From assembly GCF_011050365.1 (NCBI RefSeq), contig NZ_DRFV01000009.1, positions 124,001 through 188,000 on the forward strand: a stretch of DNA of 64,000 nt, written 5' to 3'. The notes beneath the pieces were generated by a model. That model saw only the letters and a list, made by a program, of their open reading frames with translations, was not told the DNA's origin and did no database searches. Source of the DNA: Pseudohongiella sp. (GTDB lineage Bacteria > Pseudomonadota > Gammaproteobacteria > Pseudomonadales > Pseudohongiellaceae). The position numbers and the translations under genes are program-made. Within the stretch, counting starts at the first letter, position 1. Every line of letters begins with the position of its first letter. Positions 9,891 through 21,251 of this stretch are shown here, piece after piece.

Positions 9891-11117
9891 TCAGGAGAAC
9901 TCATCCAGTGCGATATTTTCGTCTTCCACGCCCAGATCTTTCAGCATCTTGATACAGGATGCGTTCATGATGGGCGGTCCACACATGTAGTACTCACAGT
10001 CTTCCGGCGCCTCATGATCCTTCAGATAGTGATCTTTCACCACGTTGTGAATAAACCCGGTGTAACCGGTCCAGTTATCTTCCGGCTGCGGCTCTGACAA
10101 CGCGACATGCCAGACAAAATTATCGTGTTCTTCGGCAAGCTTGTCGAAATCCTCCACGTAGAACATTTCTTTCTTGCTGCGTGCACCGTACCAGAACGAT
10201 ATCTTGCGCTTGCTGTTGAGACGGCAAAGCTGATCAAAGATATGTGAACGCATTGGTGCCATACCCGCACCACCACCGATAAAGACCATTTCGTTATCGG
10301 TCTCTTTAGCGAAGAACTCACCGTAGGGACCAAACACCTTGATCTTGTCACCCGGCTTCATGTTGAAAATATAGGACGACATGATGCCCGGCGGGTAGTT
10401 GGTGCGCGGTGGCGGTGTTGCCACGCGGATGTTGAACTTGATGATGCCGAACTCTTCCGGATAGTTGGCCATGGAATATGCACGGATGGTGGTTTCATCG
10501 CACTTTGAGGTCAGGTTAAACAGACCAAATTTTTCCCAGTCATCGCGGAAGCGCTCTTCAATTTCAAAATCCTTGAATTGCACTTCATGCGGTGGGATCT
10601 CCAACTGCACATAACCACCGGCGCGAAAGTCGACGACCTCGCCTTCCGGGATCTTCAGCACCAGCTCTTTGATAAAGGTCGCCACGTTGTGGTTGGAGAT
10701 AACCTCGCATTCCCACTGCTTGACGCCAAAGAACTCAGGATCTACCTCAATCTTCATGTCCTGCTTGACGGCTACCTGGCAAGACAGGCGCCAGTTTTCC
10801 TTGGCTTCACCCATGGTAAAATGACCGGCTTCCGTTGGCAGCATGGAGCCGCCTCCGTCAAGCACCTGGCATTTGCACTGCGCACAGGTACCACCGCCGC
10901 CGCATGCTGAAGACAGATAAATACCGGCATCGGCCAGCGTGTTGAGCAACTTGCCACCGGCAGGCACGGTGATGGACTTGTCCGGATCACCGTTAATTTC
11001 GATTTTTACATCACCGGAGCTGACCAGCTTGGCCCGGGCAGCAAGAATCAACATCACCAGCAACATTACCACGACGGTAAACATCAATGCGCCAGCTACA
11101 ATCGTTGTGATATCCAT
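9891..11117 (-). CDS. nqrF: Na+-translocating NADH:quinone reductase subunit F
   Basis: NADH-oxidising entry subunit of Na+-NQR. 408 aa: an N-terminal membrane helix ([21 protein letters not shown]), a 2Fe-2S ferredoxin domain with [15 protein letters not shown] and the later Cys in RLSCQV, then a ferredoxin-NADP-reductase-type part with FAD motif RAYSMANYP and NADH motif [14 protein letters not shown]; the C-terminus ([11 protein letters not shown]...LDEFS) is conserved. Last of six nqr genes; followed by a palindrome and a terminator. Confidence 0.98.
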   Translation of the reverse strand: MDITTIVAGALMFTVVVMLLVMLILAARAKLVSSGDVKIEINGDPDKSITVPAGGKLLNTLADAGIYLSSACGGGGTCAQCKCQVLDGGGSMLPTEAGHFTMGEAKENWRLSCQVAVKQDMKIEVDPEFFGVKQWECEVISNHNVATFIKELVLKIPEGEVVDFRAGGYVQLEIPPHEVQFKDFEIEERFRDDWEKFGLFNLTSKCDETTIRAYSMANYPEEFGIIKFNIRVATPPPRTNYPPGIMSSYIFNMKPGDKIKVFGPYGEFFAKETDNEMVFIGGGAGMAPMRSHIFDQLCRLNSKRKISFWYGARSKKEMFYVEDFDKLAEEHDNFVWHVALSEPQPEDNWTGYTGFIHNVVKDHYLKDHEAPEDCEYYMCGPPIMNASCIKMLKDLGVEDENIALDEFS

Positions 11118-11160
11118 TATTTCTGAAACCTTTTCACTTCAACGTGGGTTACAAAATTAT

Positions 11161-11769
11161 TTAAAGCGACAGACCACTGAAGGACATAAAGCCCAGTGAC
11201 ATCAAGCCAGTGCTGACAAACGTGATACCCAGACCACGAAGACCTGCCGGCACATCACTATATTTCATTTTTTCGCGAATACCGGCCAACAGCACAATCG
11301 CCAGCGCCCAGCCGAACCCGGCGCCAATACCGTACACAACACTTTCCGGGAAAGTGTAACTACGCTCAACCATGAACAGAGAGGCACCCAGAATGGCACA
11401 GTTCACAGTGATCAATGGCAGGAACACGCCCAGCGCGTTGTAAAGCGCCGGCACAAACTTGTCCAGGAACATTTCCAGAATCTGCACCATGGCTGCAATT
11501 ACGCCGATGTAACACAGAAAGCCAAGGAAACTCAGATCCACATCAGGCAGACCGGCCCAGGCCAGCGCGCCATCTTTGAGCAGGTAATGGAAAATCAGGT
11601 TATTGACCGGCACAGTAATGGTCTGCACAACCACAACAGCAATACCCAGGCCAATCGCAGTCTCCACTTTCTTGGACACCGCCAGGAACGTACACATGCC
11701 CAGGAACAGCATGAGCGCCATGTTTTCCACAAACACGGCGGTGACAAAAAGACTCAGATAATGTTCCAT
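11161..11769 (-). CDS. nqrE: Na+-translocating NADH:quinone reductase subunit E
   Basis: Polytopic membrane subunit of 202 aa, homologous to NqrD; the two form an inverted pair in the membrane holding an Fe-S centre. Cysteines sit in [13 protein letters not shown] and [13 protein letters not shown], the positions known to ligate that centre. Start ATG 11769 overlaps the nqrD stop by one base (TGATG), implying translational coupling. Followed by nqrF after 43 nt. Confidence 0.98.
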   Translation of the reverse strand: MEHYLSLFVTAVFVENMALMLFLGMCTFLAVSKKVETAIGLGIAVVVVQTITVPVNNLIFHYLLKDGALAWAGLPDVDLSFLGFLCYIGVIAAMVQILEMFLDKFVPALYNALGVFLPLITVNCAILGASLFMVERSYTFPESVVYGIGAGFGWALAIVLLAGIREKMKYSDVPAGLRGLGITFVSTGLMSLGFMSFSGLSL

Positions 11770-12431
11770 CAGTGCGCCCCCTTCTGTGCCGTATGCGGCG
11801 CCATGACAAACTCATCTTTCTCGACTTGCTCAGCGTATTTGTTACGCAGAATCCAGATAAAGAAACCGATGATGAAAAACGCACTGGGCGCCAGCAGCAT
11901 CAGGCCATTGGGCTGATACCAGCCACCATTGGCCACCGTTGGCAACACCGTGAAGCCGAGCAGCGAACCCGAACCAAACAGTTCACGCAGCGTACCCACC
12001 ACAATCAACACCACGCTGTAACCCAGACCGTTGCCGACGCCGTCTATAAAGCTGGGTATCGGAGGATTTTTCATGGCAAAGGCTTCGGCCCGACCCATGA
12101 CAATACAGTTGGTGATGATCAGACCCACAAACACACTGAGCTGCTTGCTGATTTCGTAGGCAAATGCCTTCAGGAACTGGTCCACCAGGATCACCAGCGA
12201 GGCAATAATGGTCATCTGGATGATGATACGGATGCTGCTGGGCATCTGATTACGAATCATCGAGATAAACAGGTTGGAGAACGCGGTCACTGTGGTCAAT
12301 GCAATACACATCACCAGGGTGACGGACAGGCTGGTCGTCACCGCCAGCGCCGAACACACGCCCAGAATCTGTAATGCGATCGGGTTATCCGCGAATATCG
12401 GCTTGATCAGAATTGTTTTGTTCATAGACAT
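11769..12431 (-). CDS. nqrD: Na+-translocating NADH:quinone reductase subunit D
   Basis: Polytopic membrane subunit, 220 aa, partner of NqrE. Conserved Cys are visible in [14 protein letters not shown] and [15 protein letters not shown], matching the ligand positions for the membrane Fe-S site. ATG at 12431 ([13 protein letters not shown]) is used; a second ATG two codons later is possible. It sits 13 nt after nqrC. Confidence 0.98.
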   Translation of the reverse strand: MSMNKTILIKPIFADNPIALQILGVCSALAVTTSLSVTLVMCIALTTVTAFSNLFISMIRNQMPSSIRIIIQMTIIASLVILVDQFLKAFAYEISKQLSVFVGLIITNCIVMGRAEAFAMKNPPIPSFIDGVGNGLGYSVVLIVVGTLRELFGSGSLLGFTVLPTVANGGWYQPNGLMLLAPSAFFIIGFFIWILRNKYAEQVEKDEFVMAPHTAQKGAH

Positions 12432-12444
12432 TGTTTAACCCTCT

Positions 12445-13236
12445 TCAGCTCCGCACTTCATTTCGCAGGAAAGGCGCAAAACCGCGCTCCCCGAGCCAGA
12501 ATTCGATCATGTTCTCAACGCCGCGGCTGGTCAGCGTTGCACCTGACAAAGCGTCAACCTGGTGCTCACCCTGACCACCACCTTTTACGACACGGAATGC
12601 CACTTCATTGTCTTCGTTGTAGATCTCTTTGTCCGGCCATTGTGCCTGCCAGCGCGGATTGCTGATCTCGCCGCCCAGTCCCGGTGTTTCCTGATGATCA
12701 TAGAAACCGATACCGCGCACGGTGTTGCCATCACTTTCCAGTGCCAGATAGCCGTACATGATTCCCCACAACCCATAACCACTGACCGGAATGACCACAC
12801 TCTGGTACTCGCCCTGGTCATTCTGAATCACGTAAACCGTGGCGTAATCGGCTCGGCGGCGGATGGATGCAACATCTTCACTGCCACTGAGCGCTTCGGA
12901 TATGGCCGGGTCGTTCTTTGCTGTCTGCTGATCGTAGGTCTGGGGATTCAGCCCCAGCTCCTGCATCTCTTCCTCGGTCAGATAGCGCCCTTCATCCAGA
13001 TCCACCATACGCGGCGTGAACTCTTCGAACATGCCAGCCACATCGGCATTGGTATGCACGTTGGGATCAAACACACCCGCAGCGATCAGGATGTTCTTGT
13101 TGCGATCCAGTATCTCGTTGGCGGTCTGCATGGGCTTGAGGATAACGGCCGCGCTTGATATGACAATCGAGCACACCACACACAGGCCAAGTGCCACCTT
13201 CAGGGTATTCTTTACGGAGTTCACATTAGACGACAT
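12445..13236 (-). CDS. nqrC: Na+-translocating NADH:quinone reductase subunit C
   Basis: Periplasmic flavin-carrying subunit. One N-terminal helix ([20 protein letters not shown]) anchors a domain ending in [17 protein letters not shown]; the Thr of this SGAT motif is the known ApbE target for covalent FMN. From the ATG at 13236 the protein is 263 aa; a TTG three codons earlier is less likely. The start overlaps the nqrB stop by 11 nt. Confidence 0.98.
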   Translation of the reverse strand: MSSNVNSVKNTLKVALGLCVVCSIVISSAAVILKPMQTANEILDRNKNILIAAGVFDPNVHTNADVAGMFEEFTPRMVDLDEGRYLTEEEMQELGLNPQTYDQQTAKNDPAISEALSGSEDVASIRRRADYATVYVIQNDQGEYQSVVIPVSGYGLWGIMYGYLALESDGNTVRGIGFYDHQETPGLGGEISNPRWQAQWPDKEIYNEDNEVAFRVVKGGGQGEHQVDALSGATLTSRGVENMIEFWLGERGFAPFLRNEVRS

Positions 13237-14443
13237 TGCGGGCAATCCTCCGTTTGATATTGGCCTTCACGACAAAATAGTCGATCAGCGGGGCTGACAG
13301 GTTGGCGAACAGAATGGCGAGCATCATACCTTCTGGATACGCTGGGTTCAGCACTCGGATCATCACCACCATGAAACCGATCAGCAGACCGTACACCCAT
13401 TTGCCGGTATTGGTCATGGAAGCGGACACCGGGTCGGTTGCCATAAACACCATGCCAAAGGCAAACCCGCCCAGCACCAGATGCCAGTACCAGGGCGTGG
13501 CAAACGCCGGATTGCTATCAGAACCAATCAGGTTGAGCAGGGTCGAGAAAATCACCATACCCAGGAAGGTGCCGAGTATGATGCGCCAGGATGCAATCCG
13601 GGTGATCAGCAGCACCGCGGCGCCGATCAGAATCGCCAGCGTTGACACCTCGCCGATGGAGCCTTGCATACGTCCGATGAATGCGTCCATCCAGGTCAGC
13701 TGTTCACCGGTTGCCGCCATCAGTGCCGGCAGGCCGTCGGTCGCGATCTGGCTCAGCGCCGTGGCACCTGAGAAACCGTCTACTGCGGTCCACACCGAAT
13801 CACCCGAGATCTGCGGCGCATAGGCAAAGAACAGGAAGGCACGGCCGGTCAGTGCCGGGTTGAGGAAGTTCTTGCCGGTACCGCCGAACACTTCCTTGCC
13901 CACAATAACACCGAAGGAGATACCCAGGGCCGCCTGCCACAATGGCAGTGACGCCGGCACAATCAGTGAGAACAGGATGGAGGTGACAAAAAAACCTTCG
14001 TTTATTTCGTGGCCACGCTTGACGGCGAACAGCACTTCCCAGAAACCACCAACGATAAAGACCGTGGCGTAGATAGGAATGTAATGCACGGCGCCGTACC
14101 AGAAGTTATCCCAGATACTGTTCGGGTCATTGCCCGCCAGCAGGCCCAGAATCGCCCCGCGCCAGCCATCAAGCCCTTCCAGGCCCATGTTGATTATGGC
14201 CATATTGGCCTGATAACCGACATTGTACATACCGTAGAACATGGCCGGAAAAGCACACAGCCAGACCGTGATCATGATACGTTTCAGGTCGATACCATCA
14301 CGCACGTGAGAACCGGCCACTGTGACCTTGCTCGGACTGTAAAAAATGGTATCCACCGCTTCATACAGTGCATACATTTTTTCGTACTTGCCGCCCTTTT
14401 CGAACTGCGGCGCTAAATCATCGAGTATTTTGCGCAGACCCAT
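13226..14443 (-). CDS. nqrB: Na+-translocating NADH:quinone reductase subunit B
   Basis: Main membrane subunit and Na+ channel component, 405 aa with about ten hydrophobic segments. It begins [19 protein letters not shown] as other NqrB proteins do. The FMN attachment motif [11 protein letters not shown] is intact, with the Thr that receives flavin; NqrB also binds riboflavin. Follows nqrA by 14 nt and overlaps nqrC by 11 nt. Confidence 0.98.
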   Translation of the reverse strand: MGLRKILDDLAPQFEKGGKYEKMYALYEAVDTIFYSPSKVTVAGSHVRDGIDLKRIMITVWLCAFPAMFYGMYNVGYQANMAIINMGLEGLDGWRGAILGLLAGNDPNSIWDNFWYGAVHYIPIYATVFIVGGFWEVLFAVKRGHEINEGFFVTSILFSLIVPASLPLWQAALGISFGVIVGKEVFGGTGKNFLNPALTGRAFLFFAYAPQISGDSVWTAVDGFSGATALSQIATDGLPALMAATGEQLTWMDAFIGRMQGSIGEVSTLAILIGAAVLLITRIASWRIILGTFLGMVIFSTLLNLIGSDSNPAFATPWYWHLVLGGFAFGMVFMATDPVSASMTNTGKWVYGLLIGFMVVMIRVLNPAYPEGMMLAILFANLSAPLIDYFVVKANIKRRIARNVV

Positions 14444-14457
14444 GTGTCAGATTTCCA

Positions 14458-15816
14458 TTAAGTCTCTTTTTCGATTCGCGTGAGATTGCCACGCAGAATC
14501 GGACCGTATTCGTATTTACCCGGGCACACATAGGTGCACAGACCCAGATCATCTTCGTCCAGTTCGAGAGCACCCAGACTCATGGCGGTTTCAATATCGC
14601 CAACAATCAGGGAGCGCAGCAACTGGGTAGGCAGGATATCCAGCGGCATGACTGTCTCGTAAGTGCCAACTGGCACCATGGCGCGCTCGCTGCCATTGGT
14701 GGTAGTGGTCATGTCAAGCTTCTTGCCCCTGAACAGGCTGCTCAGGTAAATACCCATATTCGAATGCCGGTTGGCACCCGGCGACAGGTAGCCGAACATT
14801 GGCCGCTGCCGACCTTCAAGCAGCACGACCACCTGCTGGTGGTGTCGCCCTAAAAAATCTTCCGGTGCCGCTGCCTTGCGGCCCGCCAGCACAGAGCCAC
14901 TGACAACTCGGTTCTCGCCGTCTTTCAGCTCACCTTCTGTCAGTTCGGTGAGACTGGCACCCAGTCGCGTGCGCAGCAGGCGCGGCTGTTTGACCTGAGG
15001 ACCGGCCAGCGCAAAAAAGCGCTCTGTCCACAGTTTGCCGGTGGCGAACAGTTTCCCGCTCGCGATCACGTCCTGGAATCCCATGGTCCAGACCCACTTG
15101 TTAAGACTGACCGGATCCAGAAAGTGGATGTGAGTACCACTCAAACCTGAAGGATGGGGTCCGGAAAAGGCTTCAATGACAACGTTATCGGCAAAGGCTT
15201 CGTTTGCCAGACCCTCAAAGCTGCCATCCCGGTGACACAGGTACACCTTGCCTTCGGTCAAACGGGCCAGCACATTCACCCCACGGACAAAATCCTGCGA
15301 ATATTCGCGGGCGACCACTTCAGGGTCCAGCGCCAGCGGGCTGCTGTCCATCAGGTTGATGAAAATGGAGTCGGGCTTGGTCTGCGGATCGGGCACCTTG
15401 CTGAACGGGCGGGTACGCAGCGCCGTCCACAGCCCGGATGCCACCAGATTTTCCACCACCTTGTCGCGCGCCAGCGACGCGATCTCGGCGTCCGGGTAGC
15501 TGGCGAAGGTGACGGCATCGTCATCGGCGTCGTCCAGCTCAATGACCAGCGACAGGAATACCCGTCGCTCACCCCGGTTGATCGCTTTCACAACACCGGT
15601 ACCGGGCGCGGTATAAACCACGCCTGGTGTCTTCTTGTCAGTGAAAATGGTTTGTCCCAGTTTGACCCTGTCGCCTTCCTTGACGTCCATCGTAGGCTTC
15701 ATGCCTATGTAGTCTTGTCCCAGGACCGCCACCGTACGAACCGGTCCGGCGTCATGAATCGCCTGCTCCGGAGCGCCATTGATAGGTAAGTCCAACCCGC
15801 GCTTAATTCTGATCAT
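14458..15816 (-). CDS. nqrA: Na+-translocating NADH:quinone reductase subunit A
   Basis: First gene of the six-gene operon; soluble subunit docked on NqrB and involved in quinone handling. 452 aa beginning [18 protein letters not shown], the family N-terminus. Internal conserved stretches include [31 protein letters not shown] and a C-terminal [22 protein letters not shown]. The promoter must lie in 15817-16030; an AGAGATATCTCT palindrome is there but no convincing -35/-10 pair. Confidence 0.98.
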   Translation of the reverse strand: MIRIKRGLDLPINGAPEQAIHDAGPVRTVAVLGQDYIGMKPTMDVKEGDRVKLGQTIFTDKKTPGVVYTAPGTGVVKAINRGERRVFLSLVIELDDADDDAVTFASYPDAEIASLARDKVVENLVASGLWTALRTRPFSKVPDPQTKPDSIFINLMDSSPLALDPEVVAREYSQDFVRGVNVLARLTEGKVYLCHRDGSFEGLANEAFADNVVIEAFSGPHPSGLSGTHIHFLDPVSLNKWVWTMGFQDVIASGKLFATGKLWTERFFALAGPQVKQPRLLRTRLGASLTELTEGELKDGENRVVSGSVLAGRKAAAPEDFLGRHHQQVVVLLEGRQRPMFGYLSPGANRHSNMGIYLSSLFRGKKLDMTTTTNGSERAMVPVGTYETVMPLDILPTQLLRSLIVGDIETAMSLGALELDEDDLGLCTYVCPGKYEYGPILRGNLTRIEKET

Positions 15817-15900
15817 TCATCAGGCCTAGTAATAATTTTCAGGATTAACAGTTGTTTGTCATGCATGTGCATCGCAACGCTTGCTGCGCCGCTGTTTTTG

Positions 15901-15912
15901 AGAGATATCTCT
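15901..15912. promoter_or_regulatory. 12-bp palindrome in the nqr leader region
   Basis: AGAGATATCTCT is a perfect palindrome 85 nt upstream of the nqrA start and about 130 nt downstream of the GAPDH gap terminator. It is placed where an operator for nqr could sit. Twelve bases can arise by chance, so this is only a candidate. Confidence 0.25.
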
Positions 15913-16030
15913 ACCGATAAAGAGTGATTGGCGATGGCCGCCAACGATCGGCACAGGTATCGGCAGGTGCCGTCAAAACGCGCCCAAATTATAGACGCAA
16001 GCACGCTGATTTGCCAGCATTTTTTATTGC

Positions 16031-16068
16031 TGGAAAATCAACCGGCACCCGATTATCCGAGCGCCGGT
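16031..16068 (-). terminator. probable terminator after the long GAPDH gene
   Basis: Arms 16058-16068 and 16041-16051 pair over 11 bp with two G-U wobbles and a 6-nt loop, then the minus transcript reads TTGATTTTCC. The U tract is short, so the terminator is probably moderate. It lies 10 nt past the GAPDH stop. Confidence 0.5.
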
Positions 16069-16077
16069 TGCTCCGGA

Positions 16078-17538
16078 TCACGCCTCGCGCGGATAGATCC
16101 GGTAGCTGACGCCGGCCATTTTGTAGACCATGCGCACTACCTGGTTGCAGTAGCCGAATTCATTGTCATACCACAAGTACAACACACAGCGGTTGCCATC
16201 AACAATGGTGGCAGTCGAATCCACAATAGCCGCCTCGCGCGAGCCGACAAAGTCGCTGGACACAGCGTCAGGGTCCTGGGTATAGCTGATCTGATCCTGC
16301 AGCGGCGAGTGCAGCGCCAATACACGCAGGAACTCGTTGATTTCCACTTTACTGGTCTCAGTGCCCAGGTTGAGCATCAGGATGGCCATCGACACATTGG
16401 GGATGGGGACCCGGACCGCGTTTCCGGTGAGCTTGCCGGCCAGCTCGGGCACAGCCTTGACCACAGCCTTGGCAGCACCGGTTTCGGTCAACACCATATT
16501 CAGCGCAGCACTGCGGCCGCGGCGGTTACCGGTGTGGTAGTTGTCGATCAGGTTCTGGTCATTGGTGTAAGCGTGTACGGTTTCCACGTGGCCACTGACC
16601 ACGCCAAACTTGTCATTGAGCACCTTCAGGACCGGCGCGATCGCATTGGTCGTGCACGAGGCTGCCGTGATGATGGTGTCGTCCGGGCTGATCTGGTCAT
16701 GGTTGATGCCGTAGACGATATTCTTCAGGTTGCCCTTGCCCGGCGCGGTCAGCATCACCTTGCTGACACCTTTGGACTTCAGGTGCAAAGACAGACCTGC
16801 CTCATCACGCCACTTGCCGGTATTGTCAATAACCAGTGCATCACTGATACCGTACTGCGTGTAGTCAATGTCATCAGGGCCGTTGGCGTAAATAATGTGA
16901 ATGACATTACCGTTGGCAATCAGGCAGTTATTGTCCTCGTCAATACGAACGGTACCCTGGAAGGCCCCGTGTACCGAGTCGGTTGTAAACAGGCTGGCAC
17001 GCTTGATCAGATCGCCTTCCTGGCCCGGGCGCACGACCACGGCGCGCAGACGCATGACCTCGCCGGTGCTGGTGCGCTCGATCAGCAGGCGGGCAATCAG
17101 ACGCCCTATGCGGCCAAAACCGTACAGCACAATATCCTGCGACTTTTCACTGGGCGGTGTTTTCACGCCGACCAGATACTTCAGCTCGTCAGCGACGTAT
17201 GCATCCACATCAGGCGCCTTGCCACTTTGCTGCAGCTCCATGTATTTGACGGTGAGCTTGCCCAGGTCGAGCTGGCAATGCCACAGATCGAGCTTGGCCA
17301 GCGCCATCAGCACGGGGTGACTTTCAAACTCGGACATCTCGTTGCGGCCAACCTGCCGCACGAACCGATGAGACTTCATGATACTGGTCACAGATTTGTT
17401 ATGCAGCGCGCGGCCGTATATGAATACGCCGACGTTGCGCTCGCTGTACAATCGCCCCACCACAGGAATCATTTCCTGGGCGAGCGCCTCTCTCTGCTTC
17501 CAATCACTGAAATAATCGTCCGGGCTGGGTCGTGTCAC
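16078..17538 (-). CDS. glyceraldehyde-3-phosphate dehydrogenase, long form
   Basis: Oxidises (or in reverse reduces) glyceraldehyde 3-phosphate using NAD(P). At 486 aa it is ~150 aa longer than ordinary GAPDH: residues 1-130 are an extra N-terminal domain, the NAD fold starts at VLYGFGRIGRLIARLL (137-152), and the catalytic Cys295 sits in AASCTTNAI. HVETVHAYTNDQN and NGN... segments follow. The start codon is GTG. The same long form lies next to mfd and nqr in Pseudomonas, where it is usually described as a second, probably gluconeogenic GAPDH; that role here is inference. Confidence 0.92.
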   Translation of the reverse strand: MTRPSPDDYFSDWKQREALAQEMIPVVGRLYSERNVGVFIYGRALHNKSVTSIMKSHRFVRQVGRNEMSEFESHPVLMALAKLDLWHCQLDLGKLTVKYMELQQSGKAPDVDAYVADELKYLVGVKTPPSEKSQDIVLYGFGRIGRLIARLLIERTSTGEVMRLRAVVVRPGQEGDLIKRASLFTTDSVHGAFQGTVRIDEDNNCLIANGNVIHIIYANGPDDIDYTQYGISDALVIDNTGKWRDEAGLSLHLKSKGVSKVMLTAPGKGNLKNIVYGINHDQISPDDTIITAASCTTNAIAPVLKVLNDKFGVVSGHVETVHAYTNDQNLIDNYHTGNRRGRSAALNMVLTETGAAKAVVKAVPELAGKLTGNAVRVPIPNVSMAILMLNLGTETSKVEINEFLRVLALHSPLQDQISYTQDPDAVSSDFVGSREAAIVDSTATIVDGNRCVLYLWYDNEFGYCNQVVRMVYKMAGVSYRIYPREA

Positions 17539-17798
17539 GTGGGGTACCTGTCTGCTCGTCGAGTGAATTAAAGAACGCGTGTCACGCCGCTGAATTTACT
17601 CAGTGACGACACCGGCTCTGAAGACGGCGCATATTATCTTGTTATTGACGCGTCGGTGCAACTTTATCGGCCGCTTTGGCGGCGCTATTTATACGTTTGT
17701 CATCAGGCTATTCGTTGCCTGCGGGCAACACGGCCGGTTGGGATTAAACGGCGATTGTGCCAGAATACGCGCCCACTGCCATCATCAAGCCCGACACC

Positions 17799-20700
17799 AT
17801 GCCTGCATTCGATATTCTACACCCCAAACTGCCTGCCGCCAGGCACACCGTGCAGTGGCAACCGCTGCCCGACAGTCAACTCAGCCTGGCGCTGGTGCAG
17901 GCTGCCCGACAGGCCCCCGGTCCCGTCCTGGTGATCACCAACAGCAGCGAGGAGGCTGAGCAGTTGCGCCGCGAGCTGCAGTTTTTCAGCGCTGGCGACG
18001 ACACGCAAGAGCTTCCGGTCTACACCTTCCCCGACTGGGAAACCCTGCCTTACGATACGTTTTCGCCACACCAGGACATTGTGTCCGAGCGCCTCAACGC
18101 CCTGTATCACCTGCCGGACATGCGCCGCGGCATTCTCATCGTTCCGGTCAACAGCGCCATGCACCGTCTGCCACCACAAGCCTATGTGCAGGGCAACAGC
18201 CTGCAACTGACCACTGGCGAGACCCTCAACACCGATGTGCTGCGCCAGCGCCTGGTCGATGCCGGTTATCAGTATGTTGATTCAGTGTATGAGCACGGTG
18301 AATTCACTGTGCGCGGCGCCATCATGGACATCTTCCCGATGGGCAGCAAACTGCCGTATCGCATCGACCTGTTTGATGACGAGATTGAATCACTGCGCAT
18401 TTTTGATCCGGAAACCCAGTTGTCGCTGGAAAAAGTGCCCGCTATCCGCCTGCTGCCGGGCAAGGAGTACCCGCTGGACGAAAGCGGCAGACGCGGTTTT
18501 CGCACCCGGTTCCGGGAACTGTTCGATGTCGACACCCGCGACTGCAGCTTGTACCAGGATATCAGCGAAGGCATTCAGAGCGCGGGCGTGGAATATTACC
18601 TGCCGCTGTTCTTTGACCATCTGAGCCATCTGTTTGAGTATCTGCCCGCCGATACCCTGATTGTGCGCAGTCGTCAGCTGGAACCGCCGGCGCTGCGCTT
18701 CTGGCAAGACATCGAATCGCGCTACGAAGATCGCCGCTATGATCGGCAGCGCCCTATTCTGGCGCCCGCGACCCTGTTCCTGTCGCCTGAAGATGTGTTC
18801 CGCCACATCAAGAATTTCAGCAGTATCACCTTGCAGGACAGCGACAGCCAGAGCACGGCCAGCAACAGTGACTTTCCCAATCTGAGCGCTGACAACAGCC
18901 GTGCCGAGCCCATGCAGGCTCTGCAGACCTGGCTACTGGAACACCCGGGATATCGTGTACTGGTCTGCGCCGAAAGCGCCGGTCGACGTGAAGTAATGAC
19001 CGAGCTGCTCCGCACTGCGGGGCTCAGCCCGGTACCGGTGGACTCCTGGCGTGATTTTGTTGACGGCAGGCAGCCTTTCGCGATCTGCATTGCCTCGCTG
19101 GACAAGGGCCTGCTGTTGCCATCAGAAAAACTGATGATGATTACCGAAACGCAGCTACTGGGGCGCAAGATCGCCCAGCGCCGTCGTCGACGCCGGGCCC
19201 AGGATAACACTGACTTCATCATCAAGAGCCTGACCGAGCTGCACCTGGGTGCGGCGGTGGTGCATATCGATCACGGTGTTGGTCGTTACTGCGGACTGCA
19301 GACACTGACCATCGAAGACGAAACCGCCGAGTTCCTGACTCTGGAATACTCCAATCAGGCCAAACTGTATGTGCCGGTGGCATCATTGCACCTGATCAGC
19401 CGGTATGGCGGCGCCGATCCCGAGCTGGCACCATTGGACAACCTGGGCAGCGACCAATGGCAGAAAAACAAACGCAAAGCCGCCGAAAAAATTCGCGACG
19501 CCGCTGTTGAGCTACTGGATATTTATGCCAAGCGCGAATCGCGTGGCGGTTTCCCCTTTCGCTGCGACGACATCGACTACGACAAGTTTGCCGCCAGCTT
19601 CCCGTTTGAAGAAACGCCTGATCAGCTTGATGCCATCAATGGTGTCATCGCCGACATGCAGTCGGCGCGCAGCATGGACCGACTGGTGTGTGGTGATGTC
19701 GGCTTTGGCAAGACCGAGGTCGCCATGCGGGCCGCTTTTATCGCTGTGCAGAATCACAAGCAGGTGGTCATGCTGGTACCCACCACTCTGCTCGCCCAGC
19801 AGCACCACGACAGTTTCCGTGACCGCTTTGCTGACTGGCCAGTCAATATTGACCTGATCTCACGCTTTCGCTCGGGCAAGGAGCAGGATGCAACGCTGGC
19901 CAAAATTCGCGACGGCAAGGTCGACATCATCATCGGCACCCACAAGCTGCTACAGAACTCGATCAAGTATAAGGATCTGGGCCTGCTGATCATTGATGAG
20001 GAACACCGTTTTGGTGTGCAGCAGAAAGAGCGCATCAAGGCACTGCGCGCGGAAGTCGATATTCTGACGCTGACAGCAACACCGATACCGCGCACGCTCA
20101 ACATGGCGATGTCCGGTGTGCGCGATCTGTCGCTGATTGTCACGCCACCGGCCAAACGCCTCTCGGTGAAAACCTTTGTCCGCGAACAGCAGGACAGCCT
20201 GGTCAAGGAGGCCATCCTGCGCGAGCTGCTGCGTGGCGGCCAGTTGTTTTATCTGCACAATGAAGTCAAAAGCATTGAACGCACTGCTGAGCATATCCGC
20301 ACGCTGGTGCCCGAAGCCCGGGTTTGTGTGGCGCATGGCCAGCTTCCCGAGCGCGAGCTGGAAGTGATCATGGCGGACTTCTATCACAAGCGTTACAACA
20401 TCCTGGTGTGCTCAACCATTATTGAAACCGGCATCGATGTACCCAGCGCCAACACCATCATTATCGACCGCGCCGACAAGCTGGGCCTGGCGCAGCTGCA
20501 TCAATTACGTGGCCGGGTCGGACGCTCGCATCACCAGGCCTACGCCTACCTGCTGACGCCGCCGCAAAAGGCCATGTCCGGCGATGCGCTAAAGCGTCTG
20601 GATGCGATCACCGCCGCCAACACATTGGGGGCCGGTTTCACACTGGCCAGTCATGACCTGGAGATTCGCGGTGCTGGCGAGATTCTGGGTGAAGAACAGA

Positions 20701-21251
20701 CCGGCCACATGCAGAAGATCGGCTTTACGCTGTATACCGAAATGCTGGAAGAAGCGGTCAAAGCCATTCGTGAGGGGCGCACACCCAATATTGATCTGGT
20801 ATTGCAAAGTGGCAGTGAAATCAATCTGCGCGTCCCGGCACTGATCCCGGAAGATTACCTGCCCGACATCCACACCCGCCTGATCATGTACAAACGCATC
20901 GCCGGTGCCCGTGACGATGAGGAGCTGCGTGACCTGCAAATAGAAATGATAGATCGCTTTGGTTTATTACCCGATGCCGCCCGCATCCTGTTCTCGGTAA
21001 CCGAACTCAAACTGCGCGCCGAAGCCATGGGCATCAGCAAGATTGACGCCAGCGCACAAACCGGACGTATCGTGTTCCGGCAACACACCACTGTGGACCC
21101 GTTGTCGATCGTGCAACTGGTACAAAAGCATTCGCGCATTTACAAGCTGTCAGGACCCACACAGCTGGGCTTTACCCACGGACAGGAGAAAGCGGTCGCC
21201 CGTATCGAGTTTATCAACAAGACGCTGGACCAGCTGAGGCTGACTAAGTAA
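17799..21251 (+). CDS. mfd: transcription-repair coupling factor
   Basis: ATP-driven translocase that removes RNA polymerase stalled at lesions and recruits UvrA. Starting at ATG 17799 (MPAFDILHPK) the protein is 1150 aa, the E. coli length; a GTG 14 codons earlier is possible. In order: UvrB-like N-terminal modules, RNA-polymerase-binding domain (AAVVHIDHGVGRYCGLQTL, ~500), Walker A VCGDVGFGKTEVAM, DEEH box LLIIDEEHRFGVQQ, ATPIPRTLNMAMSG, and a C-terminal inhibitory domain. It is divergent from GAPDH, and its last 8 nt overlap the converging symporter gene. Confidence 0.98.
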   Translation: MPAFDILHPKLPAARHTVQWQPLPDSQLSLALVQAARQAPGPVLVITNSSEEAEQLRRELQFFSAGDDTQELPVYTFPDWETLPYDTFSPHQDIVSERLNALYHLPDMRRGILIVPVNSAMHRLPPQAYVQGNSLQLTTGETLNTDVLRQRLVDAGYQYVDSVYEHGEFTVRGAIMDIFPMGSKLPYRIDLFDDEIESLRIFDPETQLSLEKVPAIRLLPGKEYPLDESGRRGFRTRFRELFDVDTRDCSLYQDISEGIQSAGVEYYLPLFFDHLSHLFEYLPADTLIVRSRQLEPPALRFWQDIESRYEDRRYDRQRPILAPATLFLSPEDVFRHIKNFSSITLQDSDSQSTASNSDFPNLSADNSRAEPMQALQTWLLEHPGYRVLVCAESAGRREVMTELLRTAGLSPVPVDSWRDFVDGRQPFAICIASLDKGLLLPSEKLMMITETQLLGRKIAQRRRRRRAQDNTDFIIKSLTELHLGAAVVHIDHGVGRYCGLQTLTIEDETAEFLTLEYSNQAKLYVPVASLHLISRYGGADPELAPLDNLGSDQWQKNKRKAAEKIRDAAVELLDIYAKRESRGGFPFRCDDIDYDKFAASFPFEETPDQLDAINGVIADMQSARSMDRLVCGDVGFGKTEVAMRAAFIAVQNHKQVVMLVPTTLLAQQHHDSFRDRFADWPVNIDLISRFRSGKEQDATLAKIRDGKVDIIIGTHKLLQNSIKYKDLGLLIIDEEHRFGVQQKERIKALRAEVDILTLTATPIPRTLNMAMSGVRDLSLIVTPPAKRLSVKTFVREQQDSLVKEAILRELLRGGQLFYLHNEVKSIERTAEHIRTLVPEARVCVAHGQLPERELEVIMADFYHKRYNILVCSTIIETGIDVPSANTIIIDRADKLGLAQLHQLRGRVGRSHHQAYAYLLTPPQKAMSGDALKRLDAITAANTLGAGFTLASHDLEIRGAGEILGEEQTGHMQKIGFTLYTEMLEEAVKAIREGRTPNIDLVLQSGSEINLRVPALIPEDYLPDIHTRLIMYKRIAGARDDEELRDLQIEMIDRFGLLPDAARILFSVTELKLRAEAMGISKIDASAQTGRIVFRQHTTVDPLSIVQLVQKHSRIYKLSGPTQLGFTHGQEKAVARIEFINKTLDQLRLTK

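Noticed and set aside
15928-17571. 547-codon open frame on the plus strand across the GAPDH gene
   Set aside because: It is exactly antisense to the GAPDH gene, whose sequence is unambiguous; the His/Gln/Val-rich translation has no domain. A codon-bias shadow.
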